A DNA stretch of 34,612 nucleotides, from the NCBI GenBank assembly GCA_043718985.1, contig JAYSUQ010000187.1:1-34612 (forward strand), in the 5' to 3' direction. The notes under the pieces were generated by a model that was not told the origin of the DNA, ran no database searches, and saw nothing but the letters and a program-made list of their open reading frames with translations. The first letter of the stretch is position 1. Every line of letters begins with the position of its first letter. The DNA is from UBA4416 sp043718985 (GTDB lineage: Bacteria; Bacteroidota; Bacteroidia; B-17B0; Aurantibacillaceae). Below, piece by piece: positions 8,199-16,218 of the stretch. Both the position numbers and the translations under genes were made by a program.

Positions 8199-9314
8199 AT
8201 GGCAAAAAAAATAGTTAAACCTGTTAAAAAAGCAAGCAAGCCTGCACCTAAAAAACCTGCTGCAAAACCTGCTAAAAAAGTAATAAAAGTTGTTGTTAAA
8301 AAAGCAACAAAACCTGCACCTAAAGTAGCAGTAAAAAAACCAGCACCTAAACTAGTACCTAAAGCAGCACCCAAAAAAGTGAGTAAAGTTCCCGAAAAAA
8401 AAATTACCAAAGCAACTCCAAAAAAAGTTGAAGTAAAAAAAGTAATTAAACCTGCACCTAAAGCAATAGCAAAACCTATTAAAGTTGTAGCTAAAGTTGT
8501 TGTTAAAGATAAAAAAGTTGGCAAACCAATTGATGCGGTTGCAAAAAAAGCCGCCAAGCCAAATAAAAAAGCCGCTAAGCCAAGTAAAAAAGGCAAAAAA
8601 GGAGATGATGATGAGGATGGAGATGTTGGGCCAGAAGAAGAGGAAGACGACTCGGATGTTGATGTAAAAGACGACTATGAAAAGGCTGATGACGATGATG
8701 CGGTTGTTGATTTAGATGAGGCTCCAATTTTAGATTTAGAAGGCACTAGTATGCCAATGGATGACGATGATGATGACGAAATTCCTGAAAAACGTGGAAG
8801 AGGTCGTCGTAAAAAAGATGATGGCAAACGCAGTCCAGGTTCAGAAGCATACATCCGTAATCGCCCTTTACAAATTGATATTAATAAGCCTTTAATAAAA
8901 AAATCGAAAATCGAAATCCCTAAACCGTTTTTAAATACGGCTGATAATAGAAGCCGTTATTCGGATAAAGAATTAGGTGAGTTTAAAGGGTTAATTATTG
9001 ATAAATTATCTGAAGCACAAACAGATTATATTTTGTTAAAACAAACATTATCAAATACCGATAATCATGGCATTGATGATACTTCGCCTTCATTTAAGTT
9101 ATTAGAAGATGGATCAGATGTGTTATCAAAAGAAGAAACCGCACAATTAGCTAATCGCCAAGAAAAATACATTGTAAATTTAAAAAACGCATTAATGCGC
9201 ATAGAAAATAAAACGTATGGCATTTGCAGGGTAACAGGTAAATTAATACCTAAAGAACGATTAAGATCGGTACCACACGCCACGTTAGGTATTGATGCAA
9301 AATTAAATCAATAA
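8199..9314 (+). CDS. Long DksA/TraR-like protein with histone H1-like N-terminus
   Basis: The 371-residue protein has three visible parts. Residues 1-134 are a low-complexity K/A/P/V tail with repeated KPAPK and AKPAKK units, like bacterial histone H1-type or nucleoid-binding tails. Residues 136-196 are strongly acidic (runs of D and E), followed by RGRGRRKK at 199-206, reminiscent of an AT-hook. Residues 250-371 match the Bacteroidota TraR/DksA-type family, ending in RIENKTYGICRVTGKLIP and ERLRSVPHA. The zinc finger keeps only one cysteine (C343), so it probably does not bind zinc in the DksA manner. DksA-type proteins bind RNA polymerase through its secondary channel; here a DNA-binding tail appears fused. 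In this phylum ileS, a DksA-like gene and lspA often occur in a row; lspA is absent here. Confidence 0.9.
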   Translation: MAKKIVKPVKKASKPAPKKPAAKPAKKVIKVVVKKATKPAPKVAVKKPAPKLVPKAAPKKVSKVPEKKITKATPKKVEVKKVIKPAPKAIAKPIKVVAKVVVKDKKVGKPIDAVAKKAAKPNKKAAKPSKKGKKGDDDEDGDVGPEEEEDDSDVDVKDDYEKADDDDAVVDLDEAPILDLEGTSMPMDDDDDDEIPEKRGRGRRKKDDGKRSPGSEAYIRNRPLQIDINKPLIKKSKIEIPKPFLNTADNRSRYSDKELGEFKGLIIDKLSEAQTDYILLKQTLSNTDNHGIDDTSPSFKLLEDGSDVLSKEETAQLANRQEKYIVNLKNALMRIENKTYGICRVTGKLIPKERLRSVPHATLGIDAKLNQ

Positions 9315-9324
9315 TTTTTAAATA

Positions 9325-9365
9325 AAAAAAAGCCCTTAACGCAGTTACGTTAAGGGCTTTTTTTT
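9325..9365 (+). terminator. Rho-independent terminator after the ileS/DksA-like operon
   Basis: A perfect 11-base stem (AGCCCTTAACG, 9331-9341, pairing with 9348-9358) with a 6-base loop. It is flanked by an A run on the left and a T run on the right. The symmetrical A/T flanks mean it could work in both directions. Confidence 0.93.
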
Positions 9366-9416
9366 GTGCTTGTATTAATTGTTGGCAATTGTGTTTTTTG
9401 AAACCTATTTCTATAC

Positions 9417-9451
9417 TAAACTGTTATGTAATAAAAAAACATAACAGTTTA
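9417..9451. other. Perfect inverted repeat with A-rich loop
   Basis: A 13-base arm TAAACTGTTATGT (9417-9429) pairs perfectly with 9439-9451 across a 9-base loop AATAAAAAA. It lies just past the stop of the minus-strand heptosyltransferase-like gene. It could be that operon's terminator or an mRNA 3'-protecting hairpin, but no T run follows the stem on the minus strand, so it is not a standard intrinsic terminator. Confidence 0.6.
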
Positions 9452-9459
9452 ACGCATTT

Positions 9460-10458
9460 TTAATTTATCATTTGTACAACATCTCTTGCTTTAATTTGTG
9501 TTATGCAAAAGCAGGCACTGTTTTTACGACAACTACTACACGTTTTATCTATCACTAAATAATTTGCTTTTTTGCCAATTGCTTGCCACCTGCCAGGATG
9601 TATAGGTTGCATGGGCGCATACAAACCAATTGCTTTTTTGCCTAGCGCAGCAGCAATGTGTAATGGGCCTGTGCTAGCGGCAACAAGCGCATCGCAATTA
9701 TTAATAAATGCTATAAATTGACGCAAGCTTAATTTTCCTGTTAAATTAATAACCTGAGGGTGGTGCAATAAAAAATCTTCTAGCAATTTACCGTCGGCTT
9801 CTGTGCCGCTTACAAAAACAGTATAACGGTTTGCGGGTAAAAGTTTTATTAATTCGCTAAAATTAGTTAAACCCCACTCACGGGCGCTCCCCTTTGATTT
9901 TGGATGAAGTATTACATTTTTTTTATTTGTTGACAATAGCTGTTGATACTCACTGTTTAATTTAGGAACTAGAGTAAAACCATAAAAATTAATAAGGTCG
10001 TTTAATGTATAATTAACTTTTATATTAAATGCTTGTAATAATTTTATATTTAACTGCGCTTCGTGCAAGTTCGAATTTTTTCGCGAAAGCTTAATTTTAA
10101 TATTACATGTTAACCAATGATATACTCGATTAGTTGTACCTACTCGGTTTTTAATACCCGCTTGTTTTGCTAAAAATGCAATTTTAATAATTGGAAACAC
10201 ATGTATTATATGTGTTGCGTTTAACTGTTTTATGAAATTAATTTGTTGTGTGCTGTTTAATTTTAAAACATCGTCGTAACTCACAAACTCATCCACATAT
10301 TTAGATAGTGCTATAACATCTTTAGTATAATTACGACCTAAAAAAATAATTTTGCAATTAGGCAATTGTTGTTTAATAATGCCTGCCATTGGCAATGTTA
10401 ACACTACATCGCCAATACTATCTGTACGACTAATAATTATTACAGGGCTACTTTGCAT
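9460..10458 (-). CDS. Glycosyltransferase family 9 (heptosyltransferase-like)
   Basis: The 332-residue protein has the two-Rossmann-domain GT-B layout of GT9. The N-terminal RTDSIGDVVLTLP (11-23) carries the conserved glycine-aspartate of ADP-heptose transferases. VILHPKSKGSAREWG and STGPLHIAAALGKKAIGLYAP form the nucleotide-sugar site, and the latter is the GT9 hallmark. A C-terminal cysteine cluster (CSSCRKNSACFC) may bind metal or form disulfides; I recall similar clusters in relatives. The likely role is sugar addition to the LPS inner core at the cytoplasmic membrane. It overlaps the upstream GT2 gene by 11 bases, so the two are translationally coupled. The exact donor sugar cannot be fixed from sequence. 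Confidence 0.9.
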   Translation of the reverse strand: MQSSPVIIISRTDSIGDVVLTLPMAGIIKQQLPNCKIIFLGRNYTKDVIALSKYVDEFVSYDDVLKLNSTQQINFIKQLNATHIIHVFPIIKIAFLAKQAGIKNRVGTTNRVYHWLTCNIKIKLSRKNSNLHEAQLNIKLLQAFNIKVNYTLNDLINFYGFTLVPKLNSEYQQLLSTNKKNVILHPKSKGSAREWGLTNFSELIKLLPANRYTVFVSGTEADGKLLEDFLLHHPQVINLTGKLSLRQFIAFINNCDALVAASTGPLHIAAALGKKAIGLYAPMQPIHPGRWQAIGKKANYLVIDKTCSSCRKNSACFCITQIKARDVVQMIN

Positions 10459-11218
10459 GTAATTGTTGTTTAGTTAACAATCGAATTTTTTTGTATTTTA
10501 AATATGCAGCATAGGCTGATATACGCGAAATGTTAAACCCTGCTTTGCCATCTAAAAAACCGAGGTGTAGTAAGTAATGATCTATAAATTTTGCAACAGG
10601 GTTAATAATTAATTTATACGCTGGGGCTTGTTTTCCCTCATCTACAAAAGCCTTTGCAGCAATGGTTGTAAAGTACTCTACTTGTTTGTAATGGTCGGCT
10701 TTGGTGTAGTAACTATAGTGTAATAAGTTTCCGTTTAGGTGTTTTATGTTATTATTACCCGTATTTAGTTCGTATTTATCGTGCGGGTTAACGCCACACC
10801 AAGCTCCTGTGTTTTTATTAAATAACCTAAGTTTAACATCGGGGTACCAATTACAATACCTAACCCAATGCCCACAATAATTTGTTAAGCGATTAAAAGT
10901 GTAGCCATCGTACTGCCAATTATTTTTAACCGTAAGTATTTGTTTTTTTAAATTATCATCTAGCGCCTCATCGGCATCTAACGCTAAAATAAATTGATGG
11001 CTTGCAAATGTAATAGCTCTGTTTTTTTGTTGTATGTGCCCATCAAAAACATGTTGTGTAAATTTTACATTAAATGTTTTACAAATCGTTTCGGTATCGT
11101 CGGTGCTAAAAGAGTCAAGAACAACAATCTCATCGGATATGCCTAAAACAGACTGTAAACAACGCGCAATGTTTTTTTGCTCGTTAAACGTTATTATAAC
11201 AACAGAAATTTGAATCAC
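10448..11218 (-). CDS. Glycosyltransferase family 2 (WaaE/KdtX-like LPS core)
   Basis: The 256-residue GT-A fold protein opens with ISVVIITFNEQKNIARCL, the GT2 nucleotide-binding start. It continues with IVVLDSFSTDDT and the metal-binding DxD in LALDADEALDD (D81, D83). The short form without membrane segments, and the segment QQKNRAI, match the WaaE/KdtX-type lipopolysaccharide core glycosyltransferases. It overlaps the downstream GT9 gene, supporting a joint role in LPS core or oligosaccharide assembly. The 117-base gap to the upstream anti-sigma-like gene leaves open whether this pair has its own promoter. Confidence 0.9.
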   Translation of the reverse strand: MIQISVVIITFNEQKNIARCLQSVLGISDEIVVLDSFSTDDTETICKTFNVKFTQHVFDGHIQQKNRAITFASHQFILALDADEALDDNLKKQILTVKNNWQYDGYTFNRLTNYCGHWVRYCNWYPDVKLRLFNKNTGAWCGVNPHDKYELNTGNNNIKHLNGNLLHYSYYTKADHYKQVEYFTTIAAKAFVDEGKQAPAYKLIINPVAKFIDHYLLHLGFLDGKAGFNISRISAYAAYLKYKKIRLLTKQQLHAK

Positions 11219-11335
11219 TGCATAAATTTAAGAATCTATTTTTATTATTAACCAAAATATACCTTCAAATTATAAGCCTTGTTGTATTAATTATTATGAT
11301 TCAAATTAAAAAACAACTAACATCCATTAACTATA

Positions 11336-13114
11336 TTACAGTAACCCTAATGCTTTTTTAAAATCAAAAGCATTGTCAATACTTGTGCTTAGTTGGGTAA
11401 CGTTAAATGTGTTTTGATTTGAAGCTATCACTTCTGAAAATATTTTTTTTGAACACAAATAGGTGTTGCCATTTGCTATTATACATAAGCTGTACACATC
11501 GTTAATATTGTAATTTAAGGTGCCATAGGGTAAACTATACACTATGTTTTTGTTATGGCAAACTAAGTAAACATTACTGGGGGTTAAATGTAAATTATTA
11601 ATTACATAAATAGGTTTAATGATTGGTGTTTGCGGTAAAGCATTTGGACAATCGCTATTATAAATTCCAAAATTACTAACCATAAAAACACGCATTACAC
11701 GTTGCTGATTGCCTAATGTTTTAAACTGTTCAGATAATTGTAATTCTTGCTGTTGGCGTTGCTTAATACGCTCGTTAACTAACTCTGTGTTAAGTTTTTT
11801 TTGTTCATCAAGGTATGCTTTTTGTTTTGCTTCAAATTCGTTTTTTAAACGCAGTTCGTCGGCGGCATGTTTTGCAATTAGTGTTTTATAATTAGTAAAT
11901 TTTGTTTCGTAAGTTTTTAAAGCGTTATCGTAATTAACACCAGTTAAGGCTGGATAAACAATTAAGTTTTCTGTTTGTTTCCCTAATTTTAGAGTTAATA
12001 TATAGTTTTTATTTTTTTGAGGCCCCTCACTAATTTGCGCACTGCTCCAAGTTACATCGGCCATTTTAGATGTATAATTTTTATTTTCATCGCCTACCTC
12101 AAACACTGCGTTTTTAAATGCCTCAAGCTCAGGAAATTCTTTATAATTAACATCTAACTCAAATTGTGGGCGTGTAACCGTTGCTTTTGTTGGCTTTAAA
12201 GGCTGTGTTATTTTTGGCAAGGCGTTTAATTTTGATTGGTAATTTGTTTTTTCAACTTCAATTTTTGGAGTTATTTGCGCCACTTGTTTTTGAAGTTCGT
12301 TTGTTTTTTTGTGTAATAATTCAACTTCAAAAGATAAATTTTTTAACCCATTTTTTTCTATAACTGCCTTTTTTGATGTTTGTTTTAACGAGTTATCTCT
12401 CGATAAATAATTCCAGTTTTTTGCAAGCGTATCTAAATAATACATGTTGTATTTATCGCTTGGTTGGCTCGATGAAAACTCGACAGTAATTTGAGTTTTA
12501 GAATTTATAAATACAGGCTCATTGTTTTGATAACCCTTAATGTCAATCATTCCAGCGCTTTCTAAATAAGATATTGCGCCAGCACTATCATATTTCATAG
12601 GTATGCCACTTGCAATAATATCTGCTTGGTTATGAAATTCTCGGTAACTTATTTCAACATCACCCACAATTTCTTCTCCTTGTTTATTTACAAATGCTTG
12701 TTTGGGTATTTTAATTTTTGATTGTGAAGGTAAATGAGATATAACGTTATCGCGCTTTGTATTTATAATATATTTACTATACGGAATTGTAATTTTTTTT
12801 ATTGGAGGCGATATATACCCAACATTTAAATTAGCAGTAGTTGGTTTTTTAATATTAACTAACGTAGATTTTTTTTCACTTGTTGTTTTTAAATTATTAT
12901 TAAATACCGAAAAATAAGTAACAGTACAAATAACGGCAACGCCAGCTATTATAGATGAATACCTGATTTTTTTATTTTTAAAAAACTGCGTATCGTTTTT
13001 CGCTTTTTGTATACTTTGTTTTTTAAATTGTTTTATTAATTCGCCAAAATCCTTTTTCGAATTAATTTCAGTATCTGTAATTGGTGGTCGGTTTAGGTTA
13101 AATTTTGTTTCCAT
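11336..13114 (-). CDS. Single-pass membrane protein paired with ECF sigma factor (candidate anti-sigma/effector)
   Basis: The 592-residue protein has a cytoplasmic N-terminus of about 50 residues, one membrane segment (about 53-70) and a large exported part. The segment IKIPKQAFVNKQGEEIVGDV followed by EISYREFHNQADIIASGIPM is a signature I recognise from Bacteroidota proteins encoded beside ECF sigma factors. A long charged helical region with coiled-coil character (about 255-290 and 400-470) follows, then a C-terminal beta-rich domain with several cysteines. The start overlaps the sigma-factor stop by one base. By position and topology it may hold the sigma factor at the membrane through its N-terminus, but no zinc-type (HxxxCxxC) anti-sigma motif is present, so this is inference. 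Confidence 0.78.
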   Translation of the reverse strand: METKFNLNRPPITDTEINSKKDFGELIKQFKKQSIQKAKNDTQFFKNKKIRYSSIIAGVAVICTVTYFSVFNNNLKTTSEKKSTLVNIKKPTTANLNVGYISPPIKKITIPYSKYIINTKRDNVISHLPSQSKIKIPKQAFVNKQGEEIVGDVEISYREFHNQADIIASGIPMKYDSAGAISYLESAGMIDIKGYQNNEPVFINSKTQITVEFSSSQPSDKYNMYYLDTLAKNWNYLSRDNSLKQTSKKAVIEKNGLKNLSFEVELLHKKTNELQKQVAQITPKIEVEKTNYQSKLNALPKITQPLKPTKATVTRPQFELDVNYKEFPELEAFKNAVFEVGDENKNYTSKMADVTWSSAQISEGPQKNKNYILTLKLGKQTENLIVYPALTGVNYDNALKTYETKFTNYKTLIAKHAADELRLKNEFEAKQKAYLDEQKKLNTELVNERIKQRQQQELQLSEQFKTLGNQQRVMRVFMVSNFGIYNSDCPNALPQTPIIKPIYVINNLHLTPSNVYLVCHNKNIVYSLPYGTLNYNINDVYSLCIIANGNTYLCSKKIFSEVIASNQNTFNVTQLSTSIDNAFDFKKALGLL

Positions 13115-13713
13115 TATTCGGAATATTTAGTCAGTTTTTTTTTTACTTTATCAAGTATGCGGTATAGTTTTACTTTAGCGTTTGTTTCGGTTAAATTAAG
13201 TATTTCGGCAATCTCTTTAAAAGCGCGTTTTTCAAAAAAACGCATTTCAATTAATTGCAAATCATCTTGGGGTAAACTTTTTATTACCATCATTAGTTTT
13301 TTTTGGTATTGCTCCATATAAACCTCTTCAACTTCTTCGCAAATATGTTTTAAGTCGCCTACATCAGCATTAATGGCGCGTGTTTTTTTTTGCTCTTTAA
13401 ACAATAACATCACTTCGGTGTAAGCAATGCGGTATAACCAACTTGCAAAAGGAACGCCTCTGTATTCATATTTTTGAATGTTAGTGAGGGCTTTTAAAAA
13501 CACTTGCGATGTTAAATCAAATGCCGAATCTTTACAATCCATCCGTTGATAAACGTAACCAAAAATTTGCTTGTAATACTTATCGTAAAGAGGCGCAAAG
13601 TTTTCGGGGTTTTGTTTCGCAGCCTCAATAACTAACTTTTCGGAGTTTAGTTGCTCAGTTGTATGATGGTATTGTGATGAAAAATCCATATAATAAGCTG
13701 CGTTTAAAAGCAT
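13114..13713 (-). CDS. ECF-type RNA polymerase sigma factor
   Basis: The 199-residue protein has both ECF domains. Region 2 includes FAPLYDKYYKQIFGYVYQRM, FDLTSQVFLKAL and the -10-recognition stretch ASWLYRIAYTEVMLLFKEQ. Region 4 includes LPQDDLQLIEMRFFEKRAFKEIAEIL and the helix-turn-helix helix TNAKVKLYRILDKVKKKL. It lacks a C-terminal extension. The listed ATG is followed by a second candidate start at residue 9 (ATG at 13689), and the conserved domain begins well after both. Its stop overlaps the start of the membrane protein gene by one base. Two direct repeats lie 32 bases upstream of the first ATG, suggesting a specific, perhaps autoregulated, promoter. Confidence 0.93.
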   Translation of the reverse strand: MLLNAAYYMDFSSQYHHTTEQLNSEKLVIEAAKQNPENFAPLYDKYYKQIFGYVYQRMDCKDSAFDLTSQVFLKALTNIQKYEYRGVPFASWLYRIAYTEVMLLFKEQKKTRAINADVGDLKHICEEVEEVYMEQYQKKLMMVIKSLPQDDLQLIEMRFFEKRAFKEIAEILNLTETNAKVKLYRILDKVKKKLTKYSE

Positions 13714-13745
13714 TACAACCTTATAATGGTAAAACAGAAAAATAG

Positions 13746-13780
13746 TTACATTAAAAAGTATAAAAAATTACATTAAAAAG
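13746..13780 (-). promoter_or_regulatory. Paired 13-bp direct repeats upstream of the ECF sigma gene
   Basis: TTACATTAAAAAG occurs exactly twice, at 13746-13758 and 13768-13780 (plus-strand reading), with starts 22 bases apart, about two helical turns. The nearer copy ends 32 bases before the sigma-factor ATG. This spacing suits a dimeric regulator or a promoter element for autoregulation. The low-complexity AT content calls for caution. Confidence 0.5.
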
Positions 13781-13818
13781 CTAAGCAACTGATTTACAGT
13801 AGCAAAATTTTTGAGTCT

Positions 13819-13869
13819 AGCGAGTAAGGCGCGCATTTTAATAGGTGAATGTGCTGTTTGAGCGAGTAA
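13819..13869. repeat. Intergenic element with repeated AGCGAGTAA
   Basis: AGCGAGTAA occurs at 13819-13827 and 13861-13869, with GGCGCGC and GTGCTGTTTG between, in a stretch clearly richer in G and C than its surroundings. Similar GTTTGAGCGA-containing sequences recur between genes in some Bacteroidota genomes as I recall them, so this may be a copy of a dispersed repeat. Only this one instance is visible. Confidence 0.4.
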
Positions 13870-13893
13870 AATATAATTATAGTGTTAAAATAA

Positions 13894-16170
13894 TTAATGT
13901 TTTTTGTTGTTTTTAGATGTTCCTAATATCCAAAACAACAAAACGGGAAGTAAAAAAAAGTCGGCAATAACTGCAATTATAATTGTAATGCAAATTAAAA
14001 AACCAAAGTAAAATGTGCTTTGAAAATCGCTAATCATTAAACTTACAAAACCTCCCATTAAAATAAACGTGGTAAGTAAAATTGGTTTTCCTGTTTCAAA
14101 ATAAGTTCGTTTAAATGCATATACTAACGATTTGCCATATCCTAATTCTATTTTTAAGCGCGAAATAAAATGTATTGTATCATCGGTGGCAACTCCAAAT
14201 GCAATACTAAACACTAACGATGTAGCTGCCTTTAACTCAATACCTGCAAAGCCCATAATGCCTGCAATAATAATTAGCGGAATAAAATTTGGCAGTATAA
14301 ATACAATTACCATGCGCCAACTTTTATGTAAAAAATAAGTAAGTAATGCAATAACAATAATCGAAAATAAAAAGCCTTGCACCATGTTTGTAACCATGTA
14401 TTCATTATTTCTATCAATTAAATGTGCAGCGCCAGTTAGTTTAATTTCAATATCGTTTTTATTAATGTTTGCATTTATAAAAGCAATTAGTTTTTTGTTT
14501 TGTTCGTTAACCACAATGCTTCCAACGTCGTTAATTTTACCATTAATGCGTGCAAATTTGCCATCGGGTGTTATTATTATTTTAATGTCTTTATTTTTTT
14601 TATTACTAATCAATTGTTTTTTTATTTCTTCATATTCTTCGGCAGTAGGAAATTTTGCCTCTCCATTAGTTGTTTGGTTTAATGCTTTATTTATATTTTT
14701 TGTAATCATTGCTGGCGAGTACATAAAGCCAACGTGGTATTCGGTTTTTAAAAACTCATCAACTAAATTTAACTGTTGCATTACATCATAATCCCATACT
14801 GCTTTGTTTTTATTTTTTATTTCAATTGATAGTTCTAATGGGCGAACGCCACTGTAGTGTTTTTCAAAAAACTTAAAATCTTGTTTAATGCGTACTCGGT
14901 CCGATAAATCTTCGAGTAAAATATTATTTACTTTAATGTTAAAAATACCAACTGTTGATAATGCGAGTAAAACAATTGTTGTTATAATAATTGTTTTTTG
15001 ATTTCTAAATATCCAAAACAAAACAGTTCGCATGGCGTTGTATGTTTTGTTGTTATGGCTGTGCACTGCTACTAATTTTTTAGGTGTAAAAAAATAAAGT
15101 AAGGCTGGCAATAATGTATAGCTTAAAATAAATGCAATTGTAATTCCTATTGAGGTGTAAATTCCAAAATCTTTAATGGGTTTTATGCTCGAAAACAACA
15201 ACGATAAAAAACCTACAACGGTTGTAATAAGTGTAAGAAAGGTAGGAAAACCAACTTCTTTTAATATGAGTGCATAAATTTTTGAGCGTTCGGTTCCTTT
15301 TGATAACTCTTCAAAATATTTAGAAAAATAATGCACAACATCACTCATGCCGGCAATAAAAATCATAGTTGGCAACATAACCGTCATTATATCGAGAGGT
15401 TTTTTTAGCATTGCCATAATACCTAATGTCCAAAAAATAGATATTATTACAATTGATATAGGAACAACTACACCATAAATAGATTTAAACGAAAACCATA
15501 AAAACAGTACAACTAAAAAAAACGATATTGCTAAAAAGTAAGTAAACTCTTTTTCTAAATTTTTTAAATAAACATCTTGTGCAACTATTCTGCCAACAAA
15601 ATGCACATCATCAAAATTATATTTTTTAAAATTTGTTTCAATTTGTTTGGCCAACACATCGCATTTTTGTTTGCTTAAACCACCCCCTTTTGTTTTTATA
15701 AAAATTGAAAGTGATTTCCCGTCTTTTGGAAAAAACGAACCAATTAACTCGGGCGTACTATAAATGTTAATGCTATCATCTTTGTAAAGAGATTCATCAT
15801 CAACATGTATAAGTCTTTTTTGAATTGGAGCTAGGCCATTAAGCGATATGTTTTTAATGTTTGTGGGCGATATAACACGATCTATGTTTTCAATTGTTTT
15901 TAAGTCGTTTGATAAGGCTTGTACTTTTACTAAAAAATCTTTTTTAAAAATGCCTTGCTTGTTTTCTAAGCCTAATAAAACAAATTCGTTATCCCATTCA
16001 AATCTATTGCGATGGTTTTGGTAGGTTTCTAACTCATTATCTTCGTTAGGAAAAAACGCTTCAAAATCGTAATCGAATTGTAAATTTTTTAATTGAAGGC
16101 CACACAGTACCGTAAATGCTATTGCAATTATAATTACTAATGTGTGTAAGCTTTTTTGAGAAAATTTCAT
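13894..16170 (-). CDS. MMPL/RND-superfamily exporter
   Basis: The 758-residue inner-membrane protein has the duplicated RND layout: one N-terminal membrane helix (about 10-26), a periplasmic loop domain to about 205, five clustered helices, then a second helix (about 395-412), a second loop domain and five final helices. The two halves carry the matching MMPL-type motifs FIAGMSDVVHYFSKY and FGVATDDTIHFISRL, whose aspartates are expected to take part in proton coupling. The length fits the smaller 'predicted RND exporter' group rather than tripartite AcrB pumps (about 1,050 residues). Substrates in this group are mostly lipids or hydrophobic molecules; none can be assigned here. It lies 48 bases after the class I photolyase gene on the same strand. 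Confidence 0.9.
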   Translation of the reverse strand: MKFSQKSLHTLVIIIAIAFTVLCGLQLKNLQFDYDFEAFFPNEDNELETYQNHRNRFEWDNEFVLLGLENKQGIFKKDFLVKVQALSNDLKTIENIDRVISPTNIKNISLNGLAPIQKRLIHVDDESLYKDDSINIYSTPELIGSFFPKDGKSLSIFIKTKGGGLSKQKCDVLAKQIETNFKKYNFDDVHFVGRIVAQDVYLKNLEKEFTYFLAISFFLVVLFLWFSFKSIYGVVVPISIVIISIFWTLGIMAMLKKPLDIMTVMLPTMIFIAGMSDVVHYFSKYFEELSKGTERSKIYALILKEVGFPTFLTLITTVVGFLSLLFSSIKPIKDFGIYTSIGITIAFILSYTLLPALLYFFTPKKLVAVHSHNNKTYNAMRTVLFWIFRNQKTIIITTIVLLALSTVGIFNIKVNNILLEDLSDRVRIKQDFKFFEKHYSGVRPLELSIEIKNKNKAVWDYDVMQQLNLVDEFLKTEYHVGFMYSPAMITKNINKALNQTTNGEAKFPTAEEYEEIKKQLISNKKNKDIKIIITPDGKFARINGKINDVGSIVVNEQNKKLIAFINANINKNDIEIKLTGAAHLIDRNNEYMVTNMVQGFLFSIIVIALLTYFLHKSWRMVIVFILPNFIPLIIIAGIMGFAGIELKAATSLVFSIAFGVATDDTIHFISRLKIELGYGKSLVYAFKRTYFETGKPILLTTFILMGGFVSLMISDFQSTFYFGFLICITIIIAVIADFFLLPVLLFWILGTSKNNKKH

Positions 16171-16218
16171 TTACAATTTGTGTTTAATAGCAAGTAAATA
16201 ATTATTACAATAGTATTT

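Noticed and set aside
8180..8596. Minus-strand ORF of 138 codons rich in phenylalanine, glycine and alanine
   Set aside because: It is the complement of the repetitive KPAPK-coding region of the DksA-like gene. Its bias is an artefact of that composition.
9325..9451. Two inverted repeats as a possible CRISPR or integron site
   Set aside because: The hairpins differ in sequence, there is no spacer-repeat pattern and no integrase or cas gene nearby.
14384..14791. Plus-strand ORF of 135 codons with hydrophobic stretches
   Set aside because: It lies antisense within the MMPL exporter, whose conserved motifs cover the same bases; hydrophobicity reflects the complement of lysine/asparagine codons.
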